Source: Acheta domesticus (taxonomy: Eukaryota; Arthropoda; Insecta; Orthoptera; Gryllidae). From it: 64,000 bases of DNA. Made by a program: the position numbers and the translations under genes. The notes beneath the pieces were generated by a model, which had not been told where the DNA came from, searched no databases, and saw nothing but the letters and a program-made list of their open reading frames with translations. Below are positions 22,960 to 35,479 of this stretch, in pieces (within the stretch, counting starts at the first letter, position 1; each line of letters begins with the position of its first letter). The DNA lies in NCBI GenBank assembly GCA_031308135.1, contig JAHLJT010000631.1, positions 177,817,446-177,881,445 of the forward strand. Direction: 5' to 3'.

Positions 22960-24594
22960 CGTATACGTACGTATAAACGGAGTAATAAACGGAGTAATAT
23001 ACGTACTATAGGGAAAGTTATATAATGCTGCGCGAAAAAACGGAGGATTTCGGCAGAAAAAATTCATTACCGGGTCCTGATAACGAAAAAGTGGATAAAT
23101 TAAGTTGCTAAAGTAAGAAAAAAATCCCTAACACATGATGTAGCCAGAATCCCTGTTTTGTGGGTCCTTGATACAGAGAAACCAATAGAAAGCGAAACTT
23201 CCTTCGTCCGTCTGTCCTTCCGCCCGTCCGTCTGTGAACACTACTAGTGTCTAAACCATACGTAGGATTTTTTTCAAATCGAAGAAACCTCTGTCGATCT
23301 GGGTTGAATCAGAGCTTTCAGATTTTGAAAAAGATTTTATAAAATGTGAGGGTACCTATAAAGATTCTATAAAATATGAACCCCCCCGGACAATTTCAAA
23401 ATTTTCTCCAGAAAACGGCTGCCAAATTTTTTCTTTTAATTTCATATAAGAATAGAGTAAAATTGGCTTATAAAGGTGCCATAGGTCCTAATTTCACGGT
23501 TAACTCTGAATTTTTGAGAATTACAAAAGTGTGATTTTTTTCGGCCTCTTCCTACAAGTACATAATTAAAGATGGAGATTTTTACTTCAAATAAAATTTA
23601 TTCTCCATAGTATGTTATTTCATTAAGTTCATGTACATTTTCTTGAAGATTTTAGTAGTTTTAGCTCAAAATGGTATGCAATCTGTGCAATTTAAAAAAA
23701 ATACAAAAAACTAGATTTTCTGAAACGGCTCCAAATTTTTGCTTTTAACTTTTGGTAAGGATAGTGCTTAGTGAGTTCTAAGAGATGACATAAACACCAT
23801 ATTGCTATATTCCTTTTGTTTGTTTTCTTCAAAAATTACAAAAATTTAATTTTTTAGACTTGTCTCTCACGTCGTTAATATTTTCATTAGCGGCGATTTA
23901 TTTACATTATATATTTATGAGTACATATGCTTTAAATAGTGTCATGTAAAGTTTTTCGAAAACTCAACCATTTTCTGTGAAAACTAGGTCAAAAGTCCGC
24001 ATTTTCAGTAACGCTCAAATGCCATTTTCATACAAATGGCTCCAAATTTTTTCTTCAAACTTTGTAAATGGTTAGTGCAAATTGCACTCTTTAATATGCC
24101 ACTAAAGTTCATTTGGAGGTATTCTTTTGTTTTTTCAAATATTACACTAAATGTTAATTCTTTTTGAAACATCTCTCACAGCCGTTAATATGAACATTTC
24201 CAGTAATTTGTAAACACTATTGTATTTGTAAGTTAATGTGCATTCAAATAAGTACTAATGAAGTTTTTGGAAATCACAAAAGATTCCTGTGAAAAGAGGT
24301 TCAATCTTCGTATTTACGAATAGCACTTAAACGCCATTTTATTGAAAACGGCTCCAAATTTTCAAACAAAAATGCCATTTAGGACGAGGTTTTACTGTTC
24401 TTTAAGTATTCTTTAAGTAATATTTCCGTTCAACTACTGAGAAACCGAAAAATTAATAAAATGTTTTTAAAAAAAAAAATGTAGTGTGGCGGCGATAGAT
24501 GGCAGCTGGCAAGAGTGTCAAGTTCGAATAGGTAGCCTAAACCGAAGGAAATAGTTAAGTAATACGAGAAAGTCTGTGCCATTTTGTAGCACCA
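22960..24594 (+). mobile_element. Element family 3, copy B
   Basis: Begins tttactttcccgtatacgta, then ctatagggaaagttatataa and the short (GTCY) run near 23205-23235. Internal modules containing acggctccaaatttt follow, and it ends gccattttgtagcaccacta. Same family as copies A, C and D; no protein. Confidence 0.7.
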
Positions 24595-24629
24595 CTAGTT
24601 TTGTTTATTATAAAGTTCGAAAGTGTATT

Positions 24630-26432
24630 TTTACTTTCCCGTATTCGTACATTCGGAGTAATGTACTTAGTATAGGGAAAGTTATGTAATGCTACGCGAA
24701 AAAACGGCGGATTTTCAGCCGAAAAAAATTCATTGCCGGGCCCTGAAAACGAAAAAGTGGATCAATTCACTTTCTAAATTAAGACAAAAACCCCTAACAC
24801 GTGGTGTAGCCAATATCCCTTTTCCCTTAGTTTTTGACTCCGAAAAACCAATTGAAAGCAAAACGTCCGTCTGTCGGTCTGTCCGTCTGTCGGTCTGTCC
24901 GTCTGTCGGTCTGTCCGTCTGTCGGTCTGTCGGTCTGTCGGTCTGTCGGTCTGTCCGTCTGTCGGTCTGTCGGTCTGTCGGTCTGTCCGTCTGTCCGTCT
25001 GTCGGTCTGTCGGTCTGTCGGTCTGTCGGTCTGTCGGTCTGTCGGTCTGTCGGTCTGTCGGTCTGTCGGTCTGTCGGTCTGTCGGTCTGTCGGTCTGTCC
25101 GTTCGTCTGTGAACACTACTAGGACCTAAACCATAGGTACGATTTCTTCTAAAATGGATATTCCCCAGTCGATCTGGTTTGAGTCGAAGCTTTGAAATTT
25201 TGAAAAAGATTCTTTAAAATTTGGGGGTATTTTACATGAAGTCCCCCGGACATTTCCAAAATTTCTCAAAAACGGTTAAATTTTTTAAAAATTTCTAGTA
25301 AAAAAAGTGTAAAATACACTTAAGGTGACATAGGTCCGATTTTCACGGATAACTTCGAATTTTTGAAAATTGCAAAAGTTTAAAATTTTTACGGCGTCTT
25401 TCTGGAACTACAAAATTGAAGATAGAGATTTTTCTTTTAAATAAAATTTGTTGTCCAAAGTGAATTGTTTCATTAAGGTCATGCACATTTTTTTGAAAAG
25501 TTTAGTCGTTTTCGTGCAATATTGCGTACAATATGTGCAATTTTAAATAATTACGAAAATAATATTTTCTCAAAAACGGCTCCAATTTTTTCGTTAAACT
25601 TTTGTTAGGTATAGTGTCTAATGTATTTTATGAGATGACAAAAACGCCATATTGCTCTATTCTTTTGTTTTTTCAAAACTTGCAAAAATGTAATTTTTTC
25701 GACTTGTCTCTCTGTCGTTAATATTTACATTAGACTTGATGTGTTGGCATTATTATATTAAGGAGTACATGGGCTTTAAATAATTTTAAGTAAAGTTTCT
25801 CGAAAACACAACCGTTTTCTGTGAAAAGTAGCACAAAATTACGCATTTTCAGAAACACTCAAACGTTATTTTGTCATATATGGCCGCAATTTTTTTCTTC
25901 AAACTTTTGTAACGGATAGTGCTAATTACACTTTTTAATATGACGTAAAGTTTATTTGAGTTTTTTTTTGTTTTTTCAAAAATTACATAATTGTAATTTT
26001 TTTGAAAGATCTCTCACATCTTTAATATGCACATTATCAGCAATTTGCAAAAAAATATTATATTTGTGAACGTAAGAGCTTCAAATAACTTAAAACGAAA
26101 TATTTTGAAAACTCCAAAAATTTCTGTGAAAAAGAGCTTCATATTTCGCATTTTTAGTAGAGCTAAAACGCCTATTTCTTTAAAACGTCACAAAATTTTA
26201 AAAAGAAAATTGCCGTCTAGGACAAGGTTTTTGTGTTCTTTAAAATTCTAAGATGAATATTTCCGTTGTACCATTAGGAAAACGAAAAATTAAGAAAATG
26301 TAAAAAAATGTACTTTGGGCGGCGATAGATGGTAGTTGGCAAGAGTATGTGGCAATGTTGAATAGCTAATGCAGACCCAAGGAAATAGAAAACTAAAACG
26401 GGAAAGTCTGTGCCATTCTGTGACACCACTAG
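24630..26432 (+). mobile_element. Element family 3, copy C, carrying an expanded GTCY microsatellite
   Basis: Starts ttactttcccgtattcgtac only about 40 bp after copy B ends, in the same orientation, and finishes gccattctgtgacaccacta. It retains all internal modules. The short tetranucleotide seed of the other copies is expanded here (24868-25110). Confidence 0.7.
24868..25110. repeat. GTCTGTCSGTCT tetranucleotide array
   Basis: About 240 bp of GTCT/GTCG/GTCC units. Every frame is open, giving artefactual Ser-Val-Cys-rich or Asp-Arg-Gln-Thr-rich frames that are not genes. Confidence 0.95.
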
Positions 26433-26439
26433 TTATTTT

Positions 26440-28860
26440 TTGCGTTTTCAACTTCTGTGTAAAATGATTACCTACAAAAAATGTTAACTGTTGTTTACTA
26501 TATTTTTGTTTAACGCATATTGTTAGTTTTAAGCGCATATATTGGCTGCTTTATGTGCATATATTGTCAATTTTAAGTGCATGGTTGTATGCATATTTTT
26601 AACTTTTCTTATTGCATGAAGTTTTGGAAGCCGTCATTCCTGGAATTGATAACGGCATCGTTTTCCAAGGATAATTTTTTTGCTTTTTCTGCCTCGGTTA
26701 ATCGGAAGTCCGATAACTGCAAGTTCTCTGTAGTATCAAATATCTTATAAGTTTTAGATATCATTGCTTTTACAAATAAACTGGGAACTGACAGCTTGCG
26801 CACAGCTGTTCTCAATTATTATTTTGTTGATTTTCCTGCAACTATGATTCCGTGGCCTGTTGGGCTTCGCAAGAATGCGAAAGCTCCCTTGTGTTGTAAT
26901 TGAGAAATTGTAGAATCGGAAGCAATTTCCAACGACACCGCCTGCTATTATCGACAATTGTCGATCGTAAATGAAACCTTTGCTCAGCGCCAAATAGGAA
27001 AATTTGCATTTTGTGCTGAAAAGTGTGCTGTTAAGTGCAATATGGTGTAAAATAGGCTCTCAGAAATTTTCATTCTTAGGAGTTAAGATTTTCGCCGCTA
27101 CATTGCGCCTGAGTCAAGTCGCATGAAACTGAGTAATTAAAAACGTGCTAGGTGCCTTGCACTGTCAATGTGTTTAGAGAGGAGTTATAGTTGTATGTTT
27201 ACTGCTGTATTGAGAAGTGTGCTTCTGAGTTTTATATGGAATGTGTGATAAAGTTACTCAGTGTATTGTTCGAGTACTTGTCAATTCACGCCGAAAAACC
27301 CTTTTATGGCAACTGTTCGAACAAGCAAACTATTTACCATTTATTTATATATGCCCATCGCATATGATTAAGCTACTTGTACAACCATTTCATCATTTAT
27401 TTTATTGGTAATTGTAAAACACATTCGCCATATATCGACTCGTAATTCCGAGGAAAGGCTCATCGGCTTGGCACTATCGCCTGAGCGCCTTTCCACGAAT
27501 CGCCCGCGGTAATTCGAGGCGTTACACTTACATTTAAATATTCAGTTATCGTAATAAGTTAACTGCATGAAATCACATACTTTTTGGTATTTAAAACTTT
27601 ACATGTTCATATGATTTGCCTAATTAACAAATCAAAGATACCTTGCCCTTAATTTCATAATCTTAGAAACATGACTGTCTATTGTCTGGCGACAGGAAAA
27701 CGCGCCAAGCCGAATCGAACTCTCGAGACGAAGCCACGCGTCGTGAGTGGGACTTGAGATCTCGTAGCAAGCACACGTGCGCGAGCCCACTCGCATGTTT
27801 ATATCTTCACATTGCAACATATTATGTATACGCGTGTGTAAGATTACCGTAACATGTTACTACTACAGTTCAGTGTATTATACGACAAACTAATTAGTGG
27901 TGCTAATTGCCCGAACTCGAAACATTTACGTTTCAAGTGAACATTATACGCTTGGTCCAGAACTACTTATCATTGCAGAGATCAGTAATTGTTCTCACGC
28001 AATGTACTGTGTTGCGCAATGTACTATGTTGGGTGTTTGTGCCTAAAACAGTAACTCTTCATGTACGCAATTATTTAATTGAACATATGTTCACATCACA
28101 CCAGCCACTTGCTTCTAGCGTGACAAGCGAACAGTGCATTAACGATGTGGTCCATGTTCTTCAATTGTATTGTGAGTTGCTAGCCATAAGGCAGGCAACG
28201 CGCATGCATTCCTGGTGCTCCAAGGCACCAGTAAGCGCATCCAGCCAGCGGGTCGCCCTCCGCTCCCTTGCCCTGGTCTCCGCATTCGCCGCATGGCGTC
28301 CTCAGCTCCTATCGCAATGTGAACTCAGCGCCACCTCTAGACGTGTGTAACAATCACTTGTCTTTCTTTTACAGCATTACTGTTAATTACAATGTGATTA
28401 TTTTTACATTTGGTTAATCTTTGCACATGCCTTATACATGAACTGATAATCTTAACCTTTCTCAGTGATTCAATGATGGCACATAACGTTCAAGTTCAAC
28501 TACACCATCTGTGTGCTCATTCTATTTCATAATTTATGCATTCAGAAGGCATCACAATCTGCCAACCTAATTTTCTTTGTAATGTTTATTTAATTTAATT
28601 ATATTATCAACTTCACATTTTAACTAATTTATTTCTGAGTAATGATGACAGCACCTGAGAGATTACTTTCAGGAACGGAAGACCGTCGACTTGCAACCAA
28701 TCAATCATTAATCTATCGTCAGTGGTCCTCCAAAGTAAGTTGAGTAATCAGAGGATTGTGGAGTGGTGTGTATTGGCTCATGCCTTAATTAATCACAGTT
28801 CACTAATCACCATCACACGCCCTGCTCCTCCAGCAACTCTAATAGAAAAAGAAGACTTTT
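26440..28860. other. AT-rich sequence with two tRNA-like scraps, no gene seen
   Basis: At 27690-27790 the minus strand contains gagagttcgattcggcttgg, resembling a tRNA B box. A related aaggctcatcggcttggc lies at 27456-27473. These may be SINE remains. A GC-richer patch at 28195-28340 has an open frame but no recognisable protein. Confidence 0.35.
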
Positions 28861-28874
28861 GATGTGAAACAAGG

Positions 28875-30270
28875 AACTAAATTCAATTCAATTCAATTTT
28901 GTTTGCAGGGTTAACCTATTACAAATTGCTGTGTATAATCACAGCTCTATCGGAAATAATTTCATTACAAATAATCTCTAATAGCATAAAGTAGTTAGTA
29001 CAAGATACAAAATAAACAACGCAACAAATGTATATAATATAGTAAGTAACACAATAACAAAATAATACTATAACAGATACAAAATAATTATGTCAATATA
29101 ATATACAAATATATACGGGACAACCTGCGTCGAGACAACCTGTTGAATTTAGCTTGAACTATTCAGTGATAATAAATGCTCGTAATTTCAGAATTGATGG
29201 AATAACATTGTACAGAGTTTCAGATCTTTCAGAGCTTAGTTCCATAGATAGGAAATCCCTAATTTATCGATATATTGTACTGTATGATGAATTTATGATT
29301 CTACGCGTATAGTCCAAAAATATTTTATCTAAGATTGCTGCAACAATCGAGGGAATTCTATTTCTGATTGCATTGGGATTTTGTTGCTACGTAATAAAGT
29401 AATGGAAGCCCAAATCATTCATCAATCTGTCCAGAACGGACACCCAGTTGTATTTACTAGAATTTGGATATGCATTTCTTGATTCTAAAAGCTTGTTGAA
29501 GATTATACGTGGGTATTGCCAAGGCTCCATAGATAGCAATTTTGTCATGTAAGTCAATAATCTTTTAATTACTTCTGATTCTTAATTGAGCCAGTTTCCT
29601 TTCTAATCTTGTACCCAGGACTTCTTCTTGATAGTCCAAAAGACGTTTGTAGAAGTTCATTTGTATCTTATCCAGTTGATTAGTGTATCTTAGATCCCAG
29701 AAACCTGCTGCGTGTAGCACAGTAGATGTTACAATGGAATCGAAACATTTCCTATCAACTTGCCAGCTATCATTTTCCCCTGATATTAATATTTTCCAGA
29801 CAGAACCCAATTCCATGTTTCCTTTGGTCAGGGCACTGGCAGCAGCGTAATTGAATAACCCTGATGTTGTGAATTGGATACCTAAATACGTGTACTTCTT
29901 GACCATTTCTGTAATTTCTCCTCTGTATTTCACCGGCCTCTCTGACCTCATTCTGCCTATTCATTATTTTGTTTTATTAAGATTAACTTCGAGGGATTTT
30001 TCCAGACAATATTTGGATAGCCTATCTATCTTGTGTTGAAGATCCATCACATCGGTTGCCTGGATAATCAAATCATCAGAAAAGAGAAGAATGTCAGCTT
30101 TTAACTCTATGTCAGTGAAACCTTCATCCACGAAGAAACTGGTAATATCTCGAAGGAAAAGAGCAAATAGTGTAGGGCTCAACGAATCACCTTGTAGTAC
30201 GCTTTATGTACCTTCTACCGAATTGGTAGTAGAATGGGTGTTGATTCTCACTTTCAATGAGGCTCTTCCA
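28875..30270 (-). pseudogene. Degenerate non-LTR retrotransposon (LINE) reverse transcriptase and 3' end
   Basis: Reading down the minus strand, VLQGDSLSPTLFALFLRDI is followed by DILLFSDDLIIQA (catalytic F-S-D-D box) and DLQHKIDRLSKYC. Next come LNKTK, KKYTYLGIQFTTSGLFNYA and a thumb-like region to ERKLAQL. More fragments continue to about 29390 (SMEPWQYPRI). This is a LINE reverse transcriptase interrupted by stops (for example TAA before SVLQGD) and frame changes. The element ends near 28876-28897 in TTGAA repeats on the minus strand, typical of a LINE tail. It is 5' truncated and inactive. Confidence 0.8.
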
Positions 30271-30271
30271 T

Positions 30272-30344
30272 AAAGATTCTGTAGAATCTTTAGTAGTTTT
30301 GTAGCAATATTATAAAGATTCTTTAGAATCTTTATAATATTGCT
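30272..30344. repeat. Two adjacent near-perfect palindromes
   Basis: 30272-30291 (aaagattct, gt, agaatcttt) and 30303-30344 (20-bp arms agcaatattataaagattct around tt) are perfect inverted repeats sharing the same core. They sit at the 5' truncation edge of the LINE fragment. They could form hairpins; origin unknown. Confidence 0.75.
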
Positions 30345-31249
30345 GCTTACAAGGAGCTAAATTGAGCTTAAAGATAAAAAAAATTGGAGTTTTAAAAGTT
30401 CAACGGACTAAAACAAAAAGGATAATCCAGGTGTAATCAGCATTAAAACGAATTTTAATGATATGGATCCATGGACCAACACAAATATAATGAAAAAAAC
30501 GAGTTAAAATAGAAGATATTAAAAGCAATCTTCAGCCACTGGAAATTCACAACAATAGAAGAAAGATTTCAAGAAGATGATTCCATTTTGAGGGAAGAAA
30601 ACAAAGAATTCTGTAGACAATTAGTCGATTGATTTGTTAGCAATGAAATGATTTTTGTTTCCATCAGTTTCATGTATAAGTTAGTAAAATTAAAACTGTC
30701 ATTTCAACATACATCTTTTATTATACCTCACTGCGAGTTCAATATTCCAATATAAATGAACATCACCGTTTTTACTAACTCTGCACTTGACTCGTAATTT
30801 GGTTTTAGAATTGGTACTTAGCCCACAATTCTGGCAGATGGACATACTCCTTTTCATAAACTTTGAATTTCGAAAATTTGTTTTTAAGTAAACATAAATT
30901 ACTGCAAATTGTGTTTATATCAAAAACACTTATTTACATATGAAATATATCTTATAAAAATATCACCGCACGAATATTGTTCGTTTACTTTTGAAACGGT
31001 TTTTCTTATCTCGGAATTCCATTTTTCACACTTAGCACGGTTTTCACTTTCTGTCTACAATTAACACAAAAAAATAATACCTACACATAATAATACCTTC
31101 ACATACCTACAAATGTCTATGAGAACCTAAAAGATCGCTCCCTCATTGGTGACTCCAGGTCAACAATACATCCGGGTGGTACCCCATCTCTCCTTGTAAA
31201 TATCTCGTATGATTAGGGCCAACAAGTGATATTAAATTTTTCTAAGAGC

Positions 31250-31510
31250 TAGTGCATTTACTGGTTGCAATTTCCAGTGTAATGTAGGGGCTAACATGGT
31301 TAGATACGATCTGGAGGGTCGGGGATTCGTTTATCCGTCGATTCTGGGATTTTCACCACAGGATTGGGTCTGGAACCGGGTGCACTCAGCTTCGTGATTA
31401 TAAATTGAGAAGTTACCTAAATGTGGCGTCATCGTCGGTCTAGTAAATCGAGATAGGGGTTTGGAAGTCGTTGCGTTGACCACACATCACCTGTGCAAGC
31501 TCCTGTGGTA
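31250..31510 (+). mobile_element. tRNA-derived SINE-like element
   Basis: ctaacatggttagatacgat resembles a tRNA A-box region, and gagggtcggggattcgttta a degraded B box. These precede a SINE-type body with gggtgcactcagcttcgtga. Ends were not defined. Confidence 0.5.
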
Positions 31511-31519
31511 AACAAAAGC

Positions 31520-32800
31520 AGAAATTCACTCGACCGGCTTGAATCTTCTTGGATAGTTGCGCTTAAGATGATTTCCAGTGTATTTCGGTGTTGGACCATC
31601 TCCGCATGCTCACAGTTACGCGACAAAAATAAAATATATACTAAATAATATAATATATACATCACATTTTGAACTAATAAGATATTTGTAAAATAAAATA
31701 ACATCGCTTTTCTTTCTAATCCTGTTGGACTCAATACATTTTTCTTCACATTTCAATAAAAATACATTTTATATCATTCCAGAATACAATTTTATTGCTT
31801 CTCAACACGCTGAAATCTGCCTGAGTATTGATCGGGACAAAATATTTGAACACTTAAATAAAATATTAAAGGAGATATTTTATACCGTCTGATGAAGAAT
31901 TTTTGTGCTATATTTTTGCATCGTGAAATCGTTATCGTGAAGTCCAATTTTCCTCGACACCCATCAAGTAAAGTTTCACCATATGCAGTAAACTTTTATG
32001 ATATCAATCAAAAAATTGAAAAAGACTAAAGTAATAGTCGAAAATGTCAAAAAGACTTAAGTCTTTTATAATAATTATTATCTGTTCAAAATAGATTATT
32101 ATTGCTCCAATAGCAATGTTCCAATTTCAGTACTACTTTGCTTCAAAATATTTCATAAAAAATAGTTTTTAAATTCAAAGTTTCTATTTTTCTTGGATAT
32201 TTGTGTTTAAACAACTTTCAAAATCAAATTACAGAAAGCATTGGTCATTATGTTAATTTCTTTGTTAATAAAAATATGCAGTGAAATTGATCTTAAGCAG
32301 TCACTAGACTAAGTGTTTCAGGGAAAATGGGCAGAAAACAAAGGTGGTCGCGTATTAAAGATTATGAGATGACGGGGAGGGTACATCGTGTCTATTTGTG
32401 TTAATTGCTATGAAATAAGATATGTTTCCATTAAGTCATTTTAATTAACGTATAGTATAGTGAAACCTGGTCTAATGTCTACCTTTACTGAACGGTAACC
32501 TTAATTTGCGGCCATTTTTTGTGGAAGCGATAGAGTTTTCCACAAGACATGTGATAAAATTACATCATTTGAGCGAACATCGTGTCCCCTTGGCAGAAGT
32601 ACATTTTGTTGATTAACCGCTATTAAGCAATCACTTCAGGAAGTTTTGAACTATTATAGAATAAGAAGCGGAAGCAATGAAGTAGAGATATTCAGATAAC
32701 ATGTTTTCACTCATGGTTTTACCAAGCAACTTCCCCTCTCACATCCACAACTAAAAAAAACGACTTGCCTACAGTGTATAGCTATCTTATTAATCCCATA
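31520..32800. other. AT-rich sequence, no gene seen
   Basis: No recognisable coding, RNA or repeat structure beyond low complexity. Confidence 0.5.
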
Positions 32801-32819
32801 CGTTTAGTACATATATTTA

Positions 32820-33245
32820 TCACGGGAGGTGGTGGTGATCTTCCCCCGCTGGATGGTGAGAACCAGGCTCGACATACCGACGGCAAGCGGGATTTTCCCA
32901 AATCAGGTACCTCCCACCAGCCGGAATGAACTCCGACCGGTCTCCCGGCATGTGTGGTAGTGTAGTGCATGCAAGTATGTGTGTAAGTATGGAACAAAGA
33001 TTGGGAAGAAAATATCGAGCGCGATTCTTGGCCCGTTTGTTAGGGTACTGCTCCGGCATTCGCCTGGTATTGATCGGAGAAACCAGGGAAAACTACAGAT
33101 CAGAGCAGCCGGTCGCTAAAATTCTTCTCCAGACAGCGACAGAATTCAACTAGCTACCTGATTAGTGTTCAAAAACTGGCCATCGTCGGAACTCGAACTG
33201 AGGACCTCGCGGTTAGAGGAACTGCTATGACATCATTATGCCCTG
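32820..33245 (-). mobile_element. Dispersed repeat family 1, copy c, with tRNA-like head
   Basis: On the minus strand the element starts near 33240 with cctcagttcgagttccgacg (B-box-like). It continues into the body shared with 8095-8345 (gaatgccggagcagtaccct, catgccgggagacc) and ends near cacctcccgtg. The tRNA-like head suggests a SINE. Confidence 0.6.
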
Positions 33246-33435
33246 ATCCACCTCTCCCGGTAATTCCATCTAGCTGCGTATGAGAGACCTTCGGGACTCG
33301 AAAGTTAAGAACAGTGCACGATGGTGTAGGCGAATCGGTGTTGCCACTGTGCAATGGCAGCCGGTTGAAGGAAGATTGAAACGCTGACGAAAGAGGGCGC
33401 AGGACGCAGTGGAGAGGAGCGAGTAGATCGGCTAC

Positions 33436-33660
33436 CGCCGCCTTCGCCGCCGCCTTCGCCCGCCGCCTTCGCCCGCCGCCTTCGCCCGCCGCCTTCGCCC
33501 GCCGCCTTCGCCCGCCGCCTTCGCCCGCCGCCTTCGCCCGCCGCCTTCGCCCGCCGCCTTCGCCCGCCGCCTTCGCCCGCCGCCTTCGCCCGCCGCCTTC
33601 GCCCGCCGCCTTCGCCCGCCGCCTTCGCCCGCCGCCTTCGCCCGCCGCCTTCGCCTCCGC
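33436..33660. repeat. 13-bp GC-rich minisatellite
   Basis: About 17 head-to-tail copies of gccttcgcccgcc, nearly perfect. Because 13 is not a multiple of 3, each frame cycles through the same 13-residue Gly/Arg/Ala-rich pattern; long frames through it are artefacts. The G-rich strand is the minus strand. Confidence 0.95.
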
Positions 33661-33900
33661 CACGGGTGCAACCGGGGTGGCCGGTGGCCAGGGCGCGGGG
33701 CGGCGGCGGGCGGCCGCAGCGGGGCAGTGGGTCGATGGGTAATCGCCCCCGACGCGACGCGCCTCCTCTCCCTCTCCCTCCCCTCCCCCGCGCGTGGCCT
33801 GCTGGCCCCGTTCCCCTCGCGCGCCGGGCCGGGCCTATTTCCCCTCGCTCCGGGTCGCAGCCCTCCGCGCCGCGGCCAGGGCAAGGGAAGCGATAAATCG
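33660..33900. promoter_or_regulatory. CpG-rich island of unknown function
   Basis: Extremely GC- and CpG-rich sequence with CCCTCCC and GGGGCGG-like boxes directly adjoins the minisatellite, in an otherwise AT-rich region. It could be a promoter island for an unidentified transcript. No exon with convincing coding content is seen on either side. Confidence 0.35.
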
Positions 33901-34811
33901 CGTTAATGCTCAAATTTGCTGGGCGGCCTCAACGGAGGGAAGGGCGCGCTGTGCTATATTTTGTACTTCGTTTCGTCCTTAAATGTATTAAAGAACTTCC
34001 CACTGCCGACAGGATTTTCCTCTCATAACCTGCGTAATCTGATTCCTTTTACCAACTCTTTCGGATTGGACACACTTGAGGCACAATCCCGGCAAGTCAG
34101 AGTTTGGTATCCAGATTTTCAGAAGAAAAATGAACATTTTTAAAGCAAATATTATAATTTTGGACTTTTAAATTTGATAGAAAAGTAGCAATGTGGAATG
34201 AATAAAAATAATAAATTGTACTATGCGAAATCAAGCACTGTGTTTGCGGAAGAGAAATTCATTATTACAATGTTGGCTAAGGTTTGATTGAATTCTTAAC
34301 TAGGCTGCAACATGTATACAGATATGATATTGTTTCTCTAGTTGGACATTATGAGATGAAGTAATCCATGTTTGACGTTTATGAAGCATTATTAAAACTA
34401 ATGTAATTTGTGTGTGGAAAGATATTTCATCTCTAAATGTCCCATTTGTGTAATTTTCAACTCAAGATTTGTGCATGAGCCCGCCAATATTTTTGTCACT
34501 GCTGTCCACTGCTACAACGAGATACAAGCAAGGAAAATATCAATATTTATTCCTATATATGCATTCAAATATCATCCTCTTGATTTTATCTAACATACAA
34601 AGTATATTTATATTTTTCAATTTTCGACCACTACACTCTTACGTAGTAAATAGAAAGTATTGTAGTGTGGCAGCAGAAAATGGCGTTTTTGTCAAAAAAA
34701 AAACTATTGCAAAACAACTATCGAAAAAAAGTTGACAAATCTTGTTCCTAATAGAATAAACTATTTCCTCTTATTCCTGGTCTTTTTATCACTGCACTCC
34801 AATTGAGATAA

Positions 34812-35375
34812 AATACCTCTGCCAATAAAACTGCTCTTAGTAGAAAAAAGTCCATGGAAGTGCAGGAAGTGCAGTGCAGCGGTAGAAACCATGAATCACA
34901 TCCTCGGACAGAGCATTTTTACGAAGCCAGTAAGAATAAAGCGTCATGACGAGATCAAGAATTTCATAGAAGGGAAGATGCATCGGACCCCGTGGTGTCT
35001 ACGGAAGCCACTTTCTCTGTTGCCGAAGGGGTTAGACTCAAACCTTATCTGGTAATAAAAAGCCGGAAAGGGGTCCACGTGGTCGATGTGCCTGTCCGCC
35101 ACGAGGATGGGTCTAGCCTTCTAAAAGCAGCAGAGGAAAAGGTGGTAAAATACCAACCAGTCATTCCCCTGGTACCCCAACTTCACGAAGTGCTCAACGC
35201 CAGAATCCTGCCAGTGGTGGTTGGTACCTCAGGGGCTATGCCAAGATCCACAGTTAGTGCCCTCAAGTCATTGGGGATCACGTCTCGAGGCAATCTACTG
35301 ACTATTTCATTAATTGCTCTCAGAAGCTCTATTAAGCTCTACACACAATTTGTAAACTATGATGTAGCAATTTAG
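34812..35375 (+). pseudogene. 3' fragment of an R2-type (restriction-like endonuclease) LINE
   Basis: From about 34854 the frame reads KCRKCSAAVETMNHILGQS and RIKRHDEIKNFIEGKM. After a frame change near 34990 it reads ATFSVAEGVRLKPYLVIKSR, then DVPVRHEDGSSLLKAAEEK, SGAMPRSTVSALKSLGI and TAG/stop-bounded YTQFVNYDVAI. This matches the C-terminal zinc knuckle (last Cys replaced by Ser) and restriction-like endonuclease region of R2-clade elements (the D...D/K core lies in DLVIK-VDV in active copies; here the first Asp is Tyr). It is truncated and inactive. Confidence 0.75.
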
Positions 35376-35479
35376 CATTGCTGGTAGTAAATGCAGGAAA
35401 GGAACGTCTTGGTCCTGTGGGGAAGTCTAGGGAACCCAGGGGATCCTAAAATGCCTAGGAATTACTTAGTTACCGCGAC

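Noticed and set aside
24689..25129. Long open frames on both strands with Ser-Val-Cys or Asp-Arg-Gln-Thr repeats
   Set aside because: They are translations of the GTCY tetranucleotide array inside a transposon copy.
24560..26440. Helitron interpretation of family 3 (CTAG followed by T at the end, small gtgc/gcac hairpin)
   Set aside because: Copies A and D do not end in CTAG, the hairpin stem is only 4 bp, and copy A has long terminal inverted repeats, which favours an inverted-repeat element.
27690..27790. tRNA gene on the minus strand
   Set aside because: Only a B-box-like motif is present; no cloverleaf could be assembled, so it is at most a SINE relic.
27907..28350. 147-codon plus-strand open frame
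   Set aside because: Mixed composition, no conserved motifs; the GC-rich end alone keeps it open.
33169..33913. Overlapping Gly/Arg/Ala-rich minus-strand frames up to about 200 codons
   Set aside because: Produced by the 13-bp minisatellite and CpG island; no start context, domain or splice support.
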